Assembly (NCBI GenBank): GCA_946480245.1
Contig: CAMLIZ010000004.1
Span: 1 to 64,000 of the forward strand
Source: an uncultured Pseudomonadota bacterium
GTDB lineage: Bacteria; Pseudomonadota; Gammaproteobacteria; Burkholderiales; Burkholderiaceae
Reading direction: 5' to 3'
Length of the DNA stretch: 64,000 bases
Shown: piece after piece, positions 26,214 through 38,283 of the stretch
Position numbering within the stretch: position 1 is the first letter of the stretch
How the letters are laid out: each line of letters begins with the position of its first letter
The notes under the pieces: model-generated
The model's input: the letters and a program-made list of their open reading frames with translations, nothing else
The model's database searches: none
What the model was told of the DNA's origin: nothing
Position numbers and translations under genes: made by a program

Positions 26214-27035
26214 TCAGGCACCGCCGATCAGCCCGATGCTTTCGTGCAGCACATTGCGTGTGAGCGCGAAGCCTTCGTCGCTCGGAATCCAGCGCAGCGC
26301 AAATCGCGAGTCTTTGTGTGCCAGCCCCATCGGCGCCGGCACAATGCGCATCGGCACCTCGCCCTCCCGGTTGGCTGCTTGAAAGAACGCGCGCGTGGCG
26401 CGCGGCATGTGGTAGCCGTCGGTCACCAGGACGATTTGCGTGATGCCCGACTCGCGCAGTAGCGCCACGGTGCGCGCGGCGTTGTCGCGCGTGTCGCGCG
26501 ACTCGGTTTCCGTCCAACGCAGGGGGCGGCCGAACTCGCGTGCTGCGATGCGGGCGGCAATCTCGGCCTCGGGCGTCCCTGGCGGTTGGCCATAGCCGAC
26601 GCCGCCCGTGAACGCCAGCGGCGCGCCGGTTTCGCGGCTCAGCCACACCGCGTAGCGCAGGCGCTCCAGCGATGCCGGCCGCAGGTTGGACAAACCGTAC
26701 TCCGGCGCCAGCAGTTGCCGGCCGGCGCCCAGCGCCACGATCGCAGTGCTCTTGTCGGCGCCCGTCTCACGCTTCAGCCGTGCGACGTGCTCTGAATCCA
26801 GCGCGGGAGGCACCCGCAGCAGAACTCCTTGTAGCCATTCCGCCGCACCGCTGCAGGCGCTGAGCCACAGCATCGCCAGCGACAACAGCATCAAGGTCCA
26901 GCCCACGCCGCGGCGCCAGAACGCGAGACGTGCGCCCACCAGCACCAGCAGCAGCAGCGGCACCGGCGGCAGCAGCAGCGCGCTGACGATCGGCTTCCAT
27001 GACCCGATGCCCAGCAGCGTGAACAGGTCGTTCAT
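26214..27035 (-). CDS. ydcF: YdcF/SanA-like DUF218 membrane protein
   Basis: This 273-residue protein has two N-terminal membrane helices (about 15-38 and 44-62) and a periplasmic or cytosolic DUF218 domain (about 90-265). Family motifs are [31 protein letters not shown] and [17 protein letters not shown]. The DUF218 family is linked to envelope or peptidoglycan maintenance but the reaction is unknown. Its ATG directly abuts the stop of glutaryl-CoA dehydrogenase (no intervening base), so it is the second gene of that transcript. Confidence 0.85.
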   Translation of the reverse strand: MNDLFTLLGIGSWKPIVSALLLPPVPLLLLVLVGARLAFWRRGVGWTLMLLSLAMLWLSACSGAAEWLQGVLLRVPPALDSEHVARLKRETGADKSTAIVALGAGRQLLAPEYGLSNLRPASLERLRYAVWLSRETGAPLAFTGGVGYGQPPGTPEAEIAARIAAREFGRPLRWTETESRDTRDNAARTVALLRESGITQIVLVTDGYHMPRATRAFFQAANREGEVPMRIVPAPMGLAHKDSRFALRWIPSDEGFALTRNVLHESIGLIGGA

Positions 27036-28235
<1,200 letters not shown>

Positions 28236-28368
28236 CGGTGTCTCCTGCGATCGCAGCGGTGGATGATAGGCGGGCGCCGCGCAGCGCCCGGTCCTGGAGG
28301 CGACACTGCCGCGTGAAAGGTTTCCCCCGCTTCTCCGACAATTCCGTTTCCACTCGAAAGGACACGCC

Positions 28369-28905
28369 ATGCCTCCCTCGCTCGAGCACGCCACGTTGGC
28401 CGGCGGCTGTTTCTGGTGCCTGGAAGCGGTGTACGAACAGGTCGACGGCGTTGCGGCGGTGGAATCCGGCTACAGCAACGGCCAGGTCGAGAACCCCAGC
28501 TACGAGCAGGTGTGCGCCGGCGGCACCGGGCATGCGGAAGTGGTGCGCGTGAGCTTCGATCCGGCGCGTATCTCGTACCGGGAGATCCTGGAGATCTTCT
28601 TCGCGATCCACGATCCGACCACCTTGAACCGGCAGGGCAACGACGTCGGCACGCAGTACCGTTCGGCCATCTATGTGCACGGCCCTGAGCAGGAGGGCGT
28701 GGCGCGTGAGGTGATCGCCGAGGCCAATGCGGCGCATGGCGGCAGCGTGGTGACGGAGCTGGCGCCGGTGCACAACTACTGGCGCGCCGAGGACTATCAC
28801 CAGCATTACTACGCGAACCACCCCGAGCAGGGCTATTGCGCCTTCGTTGTCGGCCCCAAGGTGGAGAAGTTCCGCAAGACCTTCGCCGCGCGGCTGAAGC
28901 GTTAG
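28369..28905 (+). CDS. msrA: peptide methionine-S-sulfoxide reductase MsrA
   Basis: This 178-residue MsrA reduces methionine-S-sulfoxide in proteins. The catalytic cysteine lies in [13 protein letters not shown] (GCFWC, about residues 13-17). [22 protein letters not shown] and the substrate-binding [16 protein letters not shown] are all present. It appears to lack a signal peptide, so it should be cytosolic. The ribosome binding site AAAGGA lies 8 bases before the ATG. It stands divergent from gcdH, with convergent pdxH ending 9 bases downstream. msrA homologues belong to the Neisseria ECF regulon that also contains a DUF2282/DUF692 operon, but there is no evidence of that promoter here. Confidence 0.95.
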   Translation: MPPSLEHATLAGGCFWCLEAVYEQVDGVAAVESGYSNGQVENPSYEQVCAGGTGHAEVVRVSFDPARISYREILEIFFAIHDPTTLNRQGNDVGTQYRSAIYVHGPEQEGVAREVIAEANAAHGGSVVTELAPVHNYWRAEDYHQHYYANHPEQGYCAFVVGPKVEKFRKTFAARLKR

Positions 28906-28914
28906 GTCGGGGCG

Positions 28915-29556
28915 CTACGGCGCCAGGCGTTCGCGCACCCACCGGCCGTCTTCGAGCCGGTAGCGCAGCCGGTCGTGCAGGCGCGACTTGCGCCCCTGCC
29001 AGAACTCCCAGCGATCGGGCAGCAGCCGGAAGCCGCCCCAGTGTGGCGGTCGCGGCGGATGGAGCGCAAACTGGGCCGCGTACTTGGCGGCGTTACCTAC
29101 GAGCACAGCGCGCGATGCGATCACGCGGCTTTGCGGCGAGGCCCAGGCGCCGATGCGCGAATCGAGCGGGCGCGTGGCGAAGTACGCGTCCGACTCTTCG
29201 GCGCTGGTTTTCTCCACCCGCCCCTCGATCCGCACCACGCGCTCGAGTTCGACCCAATGGAACTGCAGCGCCGCGAACGGATGCGCCCCGAGTTCCTGCC
29301 CCTTGCGGCTGTCATAGTTGGTGAACCACACGATGCCGCGCGCATCGAAGCCCTTGATCAACACGATGCGCGTCGACGGGCGGCCGTCGGCTCCCACCGT
29401 GGCCAGGGTCATCGCATTCGGCTCCGGCAGTTCGGCGCCCAGCGCCTGCTGCATCCAGTGCTCGAACTGCTTCAGCGGATCGGCGTCCGATGCGTCCTCG
29501 TTGAGTTCGGCGCGCTCATAGCTCTTGCGCAACGCGGCCAATTGGTCCTTGTCCAT
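28915..29556 (-). CDS. pdxH: pyridoxamine/pyridoxine 5'-phosphate oxidase
   Basis: This 213-residue FMN enzyme makes pyridoxal phosphate from pyridoxine or pyridoxamine phosphate. Recognisable elements are [11 protein letters not shown] at the N-terminus, [22 protein letters not shown] (split around residues 48-69), [13 protein letters not shown] and ALQFHW. The C-terminal signature [20 protein letters not shown] spans the substrate site and ends in RLAP, as in the family. It is a single gene transcribed toward msrA. Confidence 0.96.
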   Translation of the reverse strand: MDKDQLAALRKSYERAELNEDASDADPLKQFEHWMQQALGAELPEPNAMTLATVGADGRPSTRIVLIKGFDARGIVWFTNYDSRKGQELGAHPFAALQFHWVELERVVRIEGRVEKTSAEESDAYFATRPLDSRIGAWASPQSRVIASRAVLVGNAAKYAAQFALHPPRPPHWGGFRLLPDRWEFWQGRKSRLHDRLRYRLEDGRWVRERLAP

Positions 29557-29739
29557 GCCTCGAAGTATCGGCGAGGCTGGTGTGCGCGGGAGATTTCACG
29601 CTGTTTCCCCGCGGCTTCGGGGTTGGCCTTAGGTACTCATCCCACTGGTTCCGCCGCGCTGCACAGCCGATGCTAGATGCAAGGGGAGGCGCCTGCGGCC
29701 GCCCAGGGAGTACAAGAGTTGATCAAGGCATTTGAGGCG

Positions 29740-30357
29740 ATGACCTCTCGACCCACCATCATCGTGCTGGCCGCCGGCCGGGGCAGTCGCTTTAGCGGCG
29801 ACGGCCACAAGCTGCAACAGGACATCGGCGGCGCAAGCGTGCTGGCCAGCACCTTGAAGAGCGTGCAGGCCAGCGGCTTGCCGTTCCTGGTGGTTACCAC
29901 GCCGGCGCTCGAAGGCACGGTGCGCAGCCAAGTGCCCGCCCCCGACGTGCTCGTGCTGCCCGAGGCCGACGGCAATGGCCTGCTCGGCATGGGCTATTCG
30001 ATTGCTAATGGCGTGTGCGCCCGCTCCGGTGCCACTGGTTGGCTGATCCTGCCGGCCGACATGCCGCTGGTGCAGCCCGGCACGCTACGCGCCGTGGCCG
30101 ACGCACTGGAGCATCACCCGGTGGCGTTTGCCCAGCACCGAGGCTTGCGCGGCCATCCGGTGGCGTTTGCGGCGGAGCTGTATTCGGAGCTTGCCACGCT
30201 GAGTGGCGACGAAGGCGCGCGCCGGCTCACTGCGCGCTACCCGGCATTCGGTGTCGAGGTGGACGATCCGGGCGTGCTGATGGACGTGGACACGCAGGAC
30301 GACCTCAGCAGCGTGCGTGCGCGACGGGCACAACAGCCGTCTCCGCGCCTGCAGTAG
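29740..30357 (+). CDS. MocA/MobA-like nucleotidyltransferase
   Basis: This protein of about 205 residues belongs to the NTP-transferase family that includes molybdenum-cofactor cytidylyltransferase MocA. The nucleotide motif IIVLAAGRGSRFSGDGHKL sits at the N-terminus, and the metal site is ILPADMPLVQP. GLRGHPVAF and the terminal DVDTQDDL are typical of MocA-type proteins. The start is uncertain: I used ATG 29740, just before the core. An in-frame TTG at 29719 with AGGGAG upstream, or ATG 29677, would add 7 or 21 residues. No molybdoenzyme gene is adjacent, so the target cofactor is not established. Confidence 0.8.
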   Translation: MTSRPTIIVLAAGRGSRFSGDGHKLQQDIGGASVLASTLKSVQASGLPFLVVTTPALEGTVRSQVPAPDVLVLPEADGNGLLGMGYSIANGVCARSGATGWLILPADMPLVQPGTLRAVADALEHHPVAFAQHRGLRGHPVAFAAELYSELATLSGDEGARRLTARYPAFGVEVDDPGVLMDVDTQDDLSSVRARRAQQPSPRLQ

Positions 30358-30361
30358 CGCC

Positions 30362-30973
30362 CTACAGAAGTTGGTGCTGTCGAGCCAGGTGCACCAGCCG
30401 CTCGATCTCGCGGTCCCGCACACCGCGCTCGCGCAGGCAGTTGGCTGTGTCCACGAGGTACTGCAGGGTGGTGCCGTAACGGCCCCTTGCGGCGCGCAGG
30501 ATCTGCACCGTTTCCTCGTCGCTCAGCGGTGGCACGTAGCTCGGGCTGCGGCGGCTGAGGGTGAAGGCGAGCGCCGGCACCGTGCCGCGCGAGGTGCGGC
30601 AAGGCAGCCACTTCGGGTCGTACACGCCGGTGGGCATCTCCCGCGCCCACAGGCGCTGCAATTCATCCGCCACCCGCTCACGAGCGATTCGGTACACCAC
30701 GCCGTGGCAGGAGCCGCCGGGCACCAGCGCGAACACCAGCCCCGGGCGTTCCGGTGTGCCGCGATTGATGCGCGAGCGCATGCGAAGCGCGCGGTGCCAG
30801 CCGTGCACGCGTGCCGGCAGATGCTCCATGGCCTCGAATTCCGGGCGCCAGATGAGTGACGCGTAGCCGAACACCCAGAGGTCGGCATTGCCGCCCCATT
30901 CGGACATCGTGCGCAGCAACAGCGCAGCCGGATCGCGCAGTGGAGTGAGGGTGGGGAGCGGGTCGTCTGTCAT
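30362..30973 (-). CDS. chaC: ChaC-family gamma-glutamylcyclotransferase
   Basis: This 203-residue ChaC-like protein probably cleaves glutathione to 5-oxoproline and Cys-Gly. The family motif is [15 protein letters not shown] (about 34-48), where Ala replaces the more usual Gly of [27 protein letters not shown] and SCHGVVYRI follow. Its 5-oxoproline product would be the substrate of the oxoprolinase encoded at the window start, though the genes are 29 kb apart. It converges with the MocA-like gene, leaving 4 bases between their ends. Confidence 0.9.
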   Translation of the reverse strand: MTDDPLPTLTPLRDPAALLLRTMSEWGGNADLWVFGYASLIWRPEFEAMEHLPARVHGWHRALRMRSRINRGTPERPGLVFALVPGGSCHGVVYRIARERVADELQRLWAREMPTGVYDPKWLPCRTSRGTVPALAFTLSRRSPSYVPPLSDEETVQILRAARGRYGTTLQYLVDTANCLRERGVRDREIERLVHLARQHQLL

Positions 30974-31084
30974 GCCTGGCGCAGCGTGCCGGATCGGTGG
31001 CCGCGCGGCTGTGATTTTTCCGCATCGCGACGATGCGCGGGCACGTTAGTTGATGCAGGAATGCTTTCTGCCCGATTTGACGCT

Positions 31085-31121
31085 GTAACTGCGTTACTTG
31101 ATAATCAAATGCATGGTTACA
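31085..31121. promoter_or_regulatory. palindrome cluster in the edd promoter
   Basis: Within 37 bases lie GTAAC-TGC-GTTAC (31085-31097, a perfect 5-3-5 palindrome), TTGAT-A-ATCAA (31098-31108, a perfect 5-1-5 palindrome) and a further GGTTACA half-site (31115-31121). The cluster ends 15 bases before the edd ATG. Sugar-acid regulators (GntR, LacI or HexR types) control edd-eda in other proteobacteria, but I cannot match these words to one of them. Confidence 0.55.
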
Positions 31122-31135
31122 GCGAGTCGTTACCC

Positions 31136-32950
<1,815 letters not shown>

Positions 32951-32955
32951 ACCTG

Positions 32956-33588
32956 ATGGACACCATGGACACCCTCGAACTCGCAAGCTTCGGCCCGGTG
33001 ATCCCGGTCATCGTGATTCAGCGGCTGGCCGACGCCGTGCCGTTGGCGCAGGCCCTGGTGGATGGCGGCGTGCGCGTACTCGAAGTCACGCTGCGCACCC
33101 CGGTGGCGCTGCAGAGCATGGAGGCCATCGCCAGGGCCGTGCCCGGTGCCATCGTCGGCGCGGGCACGGTGCGCAGCGTGGCCGATGCGCAGGCCGCGCG
33201 CAATGCCGGCTGCCGCTTCGCTGTGAGCCCCGGCTACGCCAGCGATGTGGGCCGCGCCTGTCAGGAGATCGGCCTGCCGCTGCTGCCCGGCGTTGCGACC
33301 GCCAGCGAGGTGATGCAGGCCAATGCCGACGGCTACCGGTTCCTCAAATTCTTTCCGGCCACTGCGGCCGGCGGCATCCCGATGCTGAAGGCACTGGCCG
33401 GGCCGTTCCCCGACGTCGCCTTCTGCCCCACGGGTGGCATTACGCCTGAAACGGCGCCGCAGTTTCTTGCCTTGTCCAATGTGAAGGTGTGCGGCGGCTC
33501 CTGGCTCACGCCACAGGACGCGGTGGACGCGAAAGACTGGGCGCGCATCCGCACGTTGGCCGAGGCGGCCGCGGGTTTGCGCGCCTGA
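32956..33588 (+). CDS. eda: KDPG aldolase
   Basis: This 210-residue class I aldolase splits 2-keto-3-deoxy-6-phosphogluconate to pyruvate and glyceraldehyde 3-phosphate. The catalytic Glu is in VLEVTLRTP, and the Schiff-base Lys in [17 protein letters not shown] and FCPTGGI form the phosphate pocket. ATG 32956 or 32965 could be the start. It lies 5 bases after edd, so the two are co-transcribed; a complete Entner-Doudoroff branch is encoded here. Confidence 0.95.
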   Translation: MDTMDTLELASFGPVIPVIVIQRLADAVPLAQALVDGGVRVLEVTLRTPVALQSMEAIARAVPGAIVGAGTVRSVADAQAARNAGCRFAVSPGYASDVGRACQEIGLPLLPGVATASEVMQANADGYRFLKFFPATAAGGIPMLKALAGPFPDVAFCPTGGITPETAPQFLALSNVKVCGGSWLTPQDAVDAKDWARIRTLAEAAAGLRA

Positions 33589-33646
33589 TACACCCGGCGA
33601 CGCGCTCCTAGAATCGGCCGCTTTCCAGCCCCAAGAGGAGCGTCTC

Positions 33647-35506
33647 ATGCGTGTGTGCCTGACCTCGGCACTGCTCGCGGCTGCGCTCGGCATTGCCACT
33701 ACCGTGCGCGCCGAGCCCATCGCCGACCGTTGGAAGCTGGGCGACGTTTATGCAACCCAGGCCGCCTGGGATGCTGACGCCACCAAGCTGCAAACCGAAC
33801 TCAAGGACTTCGCTGGCTGCCAGGGACACCTGGGTGACAGTGCGCAGCGCCTGCGCCAATGCCTGGATAAGGCGGCCGACGCCAACAAGCGTCTGTACCG
33901 GCTTTACGTGTATGCGAGCCAGCAACTGGCCGAGGACACGGGCGTGCCAGCCAGCCTGGCGCTGCAGCAGCGCGTGCAGCTGCTCGAAAGCAAGCTCAAC
34001 GAAGCCACGGCCTTCGTGGAACCGGAGCTGCTGCGCGTGGGGCAGGCGAAGATCGAGCAGTTCCTCGCGCAGGACAGCAAGTTGCGCGTGCATCGCTACC
34101 CGCTGGAGCGCACGCTGCGTCGCGCCGCTCACACGCTGGACAAGGAAGGCGAGGAGCTGATCGCCAAGTTCGACCTCGCCAGCGGCGCGGGCCAGTCGGC
34201 CTATTCGATGCTGTCGGACGCCGACATGCCCTGGCCGACCCTCAAGCTGAGCACCGGGGAGCAGGTGCAACTGGACCAGTCGGCCTACACCAAGTACCGC
34301 GAGGCGCCGAACCGCGATGACCGCAAGAAGGTGATGGACGCGTTCTTCGGCACCTTCAAGACCTTCGAGCGCACGATGGGCGTCACGCTCTACGCGCAAC
34401 TGAAGGACGACAAGGTGCATGCCGAGGTGCGCAAGTATCCGGATTCCATCACTGCCGCACTCGACCGCAACAACGTGCCTGTGGCAGTGGTTGACACGCT
34501 GATCGCGCAAACCGAGGCCAACCTGCCCACCTTGCAACGCTACTTCCGCTTGCGAGCGCGCATGCTCGGCGTGAAGGACATGCACTATTACGACATCTAT
34601 CCGCCGCTGGTGCACGGCGACAACTTCAAGTTCACGCTGGAGCAGGCCAAGCAGCTGACGCTGGAGGCGGTGGCGCCGCTGGGGCCGGACTACGTGAGCG
34701 CGATGCGCCAGGGCTTCGACAGCCGCTGGATGGACGCGTACCCCCGCCCGCACAAGCAGAGCGGCGCACACATGGCCGGATACGCGTATGACGTGCATCC
34801 GTACGTGCTGATGAATTTCAATGGCGACTACGAATCGGTCACCACGCTGGCGCACGAGTGGGGCCATGCGATGCACTCGTACCTGGCCAATCGCGCACAA
34901 CCCTTCGTCACGGCCGACTACGCCACCTTCGTGGCCGAGATCGCCTCCACCTTCAACGAGGCGATGCTGCTCGAGCGCATGCTCAAGGCCGCCAAGAGTG
35001 ACGACGAGCGGCTGTACTACCTCGGCGTGGCGCTGGAAGGCCTGCGCGGCACCTTCTTCCGCCAGGCCATGTTTGCCGAGTTCGAGCGCGATATCCATGC
35101 GCGTGCGGATCGCGGCGAACCACTCACCGGCGCCGAGTTGAGCAAGACCTACTGCGACCTGCTCAAGCGCTATCACGGCAGCGCGCAAGGCGTGGTGGCC
35201 ATCGACGACGTAGATTGCGTGGAGTGGGCCTACATCCCCCACTTCTACAACTCGTTCTACGTGTACCAATACGCCACCTCGATCGCCGCCAGCTCGCTGT
35301 TCGCGCAGCGCGTGCTCGACAAGCAGCCCGGGGCGCTGGATCGCTACCTCACGCTGCTGCGCTCGGGCGGCTCGGGCGATCCCTACGAGCTGGTGAGGAA
35401 TGCCGGCGTGGACCTCGCCACGCCGGCGCCGTATCAGGCGCTGGTGGGGCGCATGAACCGGATCATGGACGAGATCGAGGCCATTCTGGCGCGGCGCAAG
35501 GGCTAG
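33647..35506 (+). CDS. secreted M3-family oligoendopeptidase (PepF-like)
   Basis: This 619-residue zinc peptidase has the HExxH site in [15 protein letters not shown] and a downstream Glu in [17 protein letters not shown] as third ligand. The N-terminus is a clear Sec signal (about 1-22, [18 protein letters not shown]), unlike the cytosolic PepF of Gram-positives, so the enzyme should work in the periplasm or outside. Cysteine pairs (GCQGHL with RQCLDK; YCDLL with VDCVEW) are placed to form disulfides, consistent with export. The ribosome binding site AAGAGGAG lies seven bases before the ATG. Confidence 0.93.
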   Translation: MRVCLTSALLAAALGIATTVRAEPIADRWKLGDVYATQAAWDADATKLQTELKDFAGCQGHLGDSAQRLRQCLDKAADANKRLYRLYVYASQQLAEDTGVPASLALQQRVQLLESKLNEATAFVEPELLRVGQAKIEQFLAQDSKLRVHRYPLERTLRRAAHTLDKEGEELIAKFDLASGAGQSAYSMLSDADMPWPTLKLSTGEQVQLDQSAYTKYREAPNRDDRKKVMDAFFGTFKTFERTMGVTLYAQLKDDKVHAEVRKYPDSITAALDRNNVPVAVVDTLIAQTEANLPTLQRYFRLRARMLGVKDMHYYDIYPPLVHGDNFKFTLEQAKQLTLEAVAPLGPDYVSAMRQGFDSRWMDAYPRPHKQSGAHMAGYAYDVHPYVLMNFNGDYESVTTLAHEWGHAMHSYLANRAQPFVTADYATFVAEIASTFNEAMLLERMLKAAKSDDERLYYLGVALEGLRGTFFRQAMFAEFERDIHARADRGEPLTGAELSKTYCDLLKRYHGSAQGVVAIDDVDCVEWAYIPHFYNSFYVYQYATSIAASSLFAQRVLDKQPGALDRYLTLLRSGGSGDPYELVRNAGVDLATPAPYQALVGRMNRIMDEIEAILARRKG

Positions 35507-35592
35507 GGGAGCTCCGCGTTCATTCTGTTGCGCGGCGGGCATGGCGGATGCTGCCGGGGGCTCGTCCCCTTACCTCGAAGGAGCCATCCGCC

Positions 35593-35904
35593 ATGCGTTC
35601 GATCTCTGTTCTTCGTCTTGCCGCCCTGGTCGCGGCCTCCAGCGCCGCGCTGACGCTGTCCGCCTGCAACCGCCACTCGGATGACGCGGCTGCCGGTGGG
35701 GCCGCCGGCAGCGGCACCAGCAGCACCTCACCCAGCAGCGACACCGGGTCCACGTCCGGCAGCAGCACCAGCAACAGCAGCATGGGCAGCAGTTCGACCG
35801 GGTCCACGGGCTCGGCTGGCACCAGCGGCGCTACCGGTGGTGCAGCGGGCGGCACGGCCGGCATGCCGGACGCAGCCGCGTCGGCCGCCAGCGGCACGCA
35901 ATAA
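35593..35904 (+). CDS. small Ser/Gly/Thr-rich lipoprotein
   Basis: This 103-residue protein has a signal peptide and a lipobox (LTLSAC, Cys at about 25). After it the sequence is nearly all Ser, Gly, Thr and Ala with a few Asp, Asn and Pro, and shows no fold. It looks like an unstructured surface or periplasmic lipoprotein. No family is recognised. The AAGGAG ribosome binding site 8-9 bases before the ATG and the strong terminator just after support a real monocistronic gene. Confidence 0.7.
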   Translation: MRSISVLRLAALVAASSAALTLSACNRHSDDAAAGGAAGSGTSSTSPSSDTGSTSGSSTSNSSMGSSSTGSTGSAGTSGATGGAAGGTAGMPDAAASAASGTQ

Positions 35905-35921
35905 GGCCTGCACAAAGAAGA

Positions 35922-35955
35922 AAGCCCGTTCGCCTTCAACGGCGACGGGCTTCAT
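35922..35955 (+). terminator. Rho-independent terminator
   Basis: GCCCGTTCGCC (35924-35934) pairs with GGCGACGGGC (35941-35950), with one bulged T and a six-base loop (TTCAAC), and is followed by TTCATT. It closes the small lipoprotein gene 17 bases after its stop. Confidence 0.75.
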
Positions 35956-36139
35956 TCACCGCGCCGCTTTGAGGGCCTTCAGGCCCGGCGGCGCGGACAT
36001 GCTGACAACGGTCACGGGTTCCGTAATTCCGCCCAGTGCTGCGGTCGGTTGATGTCAGCAATGCACGCGATTGTGGCGTGCGGTCATGACAGCGATTTGA
36101 CGAAAAGCAGGCTTTGCGCTGGCCAACTCCGCGCGGACG

Positions 36140-36778
36140 TCACCCACCGTTCACGAGCCGCGCCATCTCTTGTGCGTCAGTGGCGGTCTTGCCTTCGGCG
36201 CCGAGCCCGGCCACCACGCCGGCGCGGTCGACCGCCGACCGGTTCTGGCTGACCTTCCATTTGCCGATCAGGCGCGTCACCTGGATTTCCACGCCGACGA
36301 TCGCCTTCAGCATCTGCTCGGTGAACTCCGCGGGCGCGTCGCTCATCGCCCACGGCCGTGCAAGCCCGGTTTCGTGGCGGCTGGTCAACTGCTGGAGGAA
36401 GCCGCGCAGCCATGCGGGGTCGTCGATCGCGCGCAGCTGCCCGTGCGCATGCACCACCGCGTAGTTCCAGGTCGGCACCACCTTGCCGTGCTCCGCCTTC
36501 GAGGGATACCACGAGGGCGACACATAGGCCTGGGGGCCGTGAAAGATCGCCAGCACCGGGGCGCCCTCGGGCTGCCGGTGCCAGACCGAGTTGGCGCGGG
36601 CGACATGCCCGCGCAGCACGCCGTGCTCGCCGGCCGCGGCGTCGAACAGCAGCGGCAGGTGGTTCGCGTCCACACCGCCATCGGGGTCGGTGGTCACCAG
36701 CGTCGCCAGCGGGTGCTGCTGCATCAGTTGCTGCAGTGCAGACCTGTCCGGCTGGTCGAATTGCTTGGGAAGGTACAT
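36140..36778 (-). CDS. PaiB-like FMN-binding split-barrel protein
   Basis: This 212-residue protein belongs to the FMN-binding negative transcriptional regulator family (PaiB of Bacillus). MYLPKQFDQPDRSALQQLM and PLATLVTTDPDGGVDANHLPLLFD (split around residues 24-47) match the family opening. AYVSPSWYPSKAEHGKVVPTWNY is the flavin-pocket signature of this group. The regulatory label is historical; a flavin-linked redox or degradative role is equally possible. It is followed upstream by glyoxalase I 5 bases away on the same strand, suggesting one transcript. Confidence 0.88.
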   Translation of the reverse strand: MYLPKQFDQPDRSALQQLMQQHPLATLVTTDPDGGVDANHLPLLFDAAAGEHGVLRGHVARANSVWHRQPEGAPVLAIFHGPQAYVSPSWYPSKAEHGKVVPTWNYAVVHAHGQLRAIDDPAWLRGFLQQLTSRHETGLARPWAMSDAPAEFTEQMLKAIVGVEIQVTRLIGKWKVSQNRSAVDRAGVVAGLGAEGKTATDAQEMARLVNGG

Positions 36779-36783
36779 GGCGT

Positions 36784-37182
36784 TCAGTCAGCGCGCTGGA
36801 TCAGCTCGATCTTGTAACCATCGGGATCGGTGATGAAGGCGATCACGGTGCTGCCGCCCTTCACCGGGCCGGGCTCGCGCGTGATCGCGCCACCCAGCGC
36901 CGCCGCCTTCTCGCGCAGTGCGGCGCAGGTGGCCGCCACGTCGGGCACGCCGATGGCGATGTGGCCGTACGCCGTGCCCAGCTCGTACTGGCTGACGCCG
37001 TAGTTGTAGGTGAGCTCGATTTCGGCGTGTTCAGGGTTGCTGCCGTAGCCCACGAACGCCAGGTCGTACTGCTGCTCGGGGCGGCGTGTCGTGCGCAGCA
37101 ACTGCATGCCGAGCACATGCGTGTAGAAGTCGATCGAGCGCTGCAGGTCGCCGACGCGCAGCATGGTGTGGAGCAATCTCAT
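36784..37182 (-). CDS. gloA: lactoylglutathione lyase (glyoxalase I)
   Basis: This 132-residue glyoxalase I converts the methylglyoxal-glutathione hemithioacetal to lactoylglutathione. The metal ligands of the E. coli Ni enzyme are all present: His5 in [10 protein letters not shown], Glu in [10 protein letters not shown], His in [10 protein letters not shown] and Glu in YKIELIQ. The start is the Met of MRLLHTM at 37182. It lies between the PaiB-like gene and a hotdog thioesterase, all on the minus strand with short gaps. Confidence 0.95.
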   Translation of the reverse strand: MRLLHTMLRVGDLQRSIDFYTHVLGMQLLRTTRRPEQQYDLAFVGYGSNPEHAEIELTYNYGVSQYELGTAYGHIAIGVPDVAATCAALREKAAALGGAITREPGPVKGGSTVIAFITDPDGYKIELIQRAD

Positions 37183-37201
37183 GGCGTGCAAAGTCGTGCG
37201 G

Positions 37202-37753
37202 TCACTGGCGGGCGTCCAGCACGATGCAGGTGGTGGTGGCGTGGGCGAACAGTGTGCCATCCGCCGCGACCAGCCGCCCATGCGAGGTGCCGATCTTGCC
37301 GCCACTGTGTATCACCTCGCCAATGGCACGCACGAGCGGCACCTGGTCGGTGAGCGCCTTGACGTAGTTCACCTTCAGCTCCAGCGTGGTGTAGGTCTTG
37401 CCGGCGGGCAGGAGGGTGTGGATGGCGCAGGCCACCGCCGAGTCGAGCAGGGTGGCAATCCAGCCGCCGTGCACGGTGCCCAGCGGGTTGTAGTGGTCGA
37501 ACAGCGGGCGCCCCTGGAATTCCGCGCGCCCCGGGCTGGCCTCTACCAGTGTGAAGTTCAAAGTGCGCGTGATCGGCGGGGCCGGGATCTCCCCGGCCAG
37601 CATGGCTTCGAAGATCTGCATGCCGCTCCTGCCGGCAAATTGCTCTGGGCGGCCCAGCCCGGTGCGGCATTCGCCGATCTCGGCAGCGCGCGCACGCCAG
37701 GCGGCCAACGTGGCTTCGGCGTCGTCCTGGGGCGGAGCGAGGACAGCGTTCAT
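37202..37753 (-). CDS. PaaI-type hotdog acyl-CoA thioesterase
   Basis: This 183-residue protein has the hotdog motif [20 protein letters not shown] (about residues 85-104) and [22 protein letters not shown], as in PaaI/YdiI thioesterases that release CoA from aromatic or hydroxybenzoyl-type thioesters. Start at 37753. It is divergent from a MarR regulator, with a perfect palindrome in the 42-base gap, so it is the likely regulated target. The first 40 residues are an extension not typical of the short PaaI enzymes. Confidence 0.88.
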   Translation of the reverse strand: MNAVLAPPQDDAEATLAAWRARAAEIGECRTGLGRPEQFAGRSGMQIFEAMLAGEIPAPPITRTLNFTLVEASPGRAEFQGRPLFDHYNPLGTVHGGWIATLLDSAVACAIHTLLPAGKTYTTLELKVNYVKALTDQVPLVRAIGEVIHSGGKIGTSHGRLVAADGTLFAHATTTCIVLDARQ

Positions 37754-37783
37754 CGGGGACTCCAGGTGGTTGTACCTGCAATC

Positions 37784-37797
37784 ATTGTAGCTACAAT
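37784..37797. promoter_or_regulatory. perfect 14-bp palindrome overlapping the marR start codon
   Basis: ATTGTAGCTACAAT (37784-37797) is fully self-complementary, lies between the divergent thioesterase and MarR genes, and includes the first two bases of the MarR ATG. MarR proteins bind palindromes of this size, so autoregulation plus control of the thioesterase-gloA transcript is likely. Confidence 0.65.
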
Positions 37798-38278
37798 GAA
37801 AGCCATGCATGGCGCACACCTTCTCGCAGCCGAGGCCGCGCGGCCCAGAGGCTGCACCAATCTCAAGCTGCGCCAACTCAGCCGCGCGGTGTCGCGCCAT
37901 TACGATGCCTATGTGGCGCCCACGGGGCTGAAGGGCACGCAGTACTCGCTGCTGTCGCATGTCGGGCAGCTCGGGCCGGTCAAGCCCTCGGTGCTGGCAG
38001 CGCAGATGCGGCTGGAGGCCTCCACGCTCACGCGCAACCTGCAGCCGCTGATCGCACAAGGTTGGGTGGTACAGGGCCCGGGCGACGACGCGCGCAGCCG
38101 GCTGGTGGAAATCACCCCAGCCGGTCGGGTGAAGCGCACCGAAGGGCAGCGCGCCTGGAAGCAGGCGCAGCTGGCCTTGAACGAGCGCCTGGGCGAGGCA
38201 CGCGTGGCCGCGCTGCACGCGCTGCTCGATGAATGCCTGGCCGAGCTGGACGCGGCCGACGAAGACGACGAAGGCTGA
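37796..38278 (+). CDS. MarR-family transcriptional regulator
   Basis: This 160-residue MarR protein has the winged-helix domain at about residues 45-115: LKGTQYSLLSHVGQLGPVKPSVLAAQMRLEASTLTRNLQPL is split across helices 2-4, and the wing reads GPGDDARSRLVEITPAGR. An acidic tail (DAADEDDEG) closes the protein. ATG 37796 is used; a second ATG at 37805 would free the overlapping palindrome. It is divergent from the thioesterase gene and convergent with the MBL hydrolase. Ligand unknown; an aromatic compound or acyl-CoA is plausible from the neighbourhood. Confidence 0.88.
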   Translation: MKAMHGAHLLAAEAARPRGCTNLKLRQLSRAVSRHYDAYVAPTGLKGTQYSLLSHVGQLGPVKPSVLAAQMRLEASTLTRNLQPLIAQGWVVQGPGDDARSRLVEITPAGRVKRTEGQRAWKQAQLALNERLGEARVAALHALLDECLAELDAADEDDEG

Positions 38279-38283
38279 CTCTT

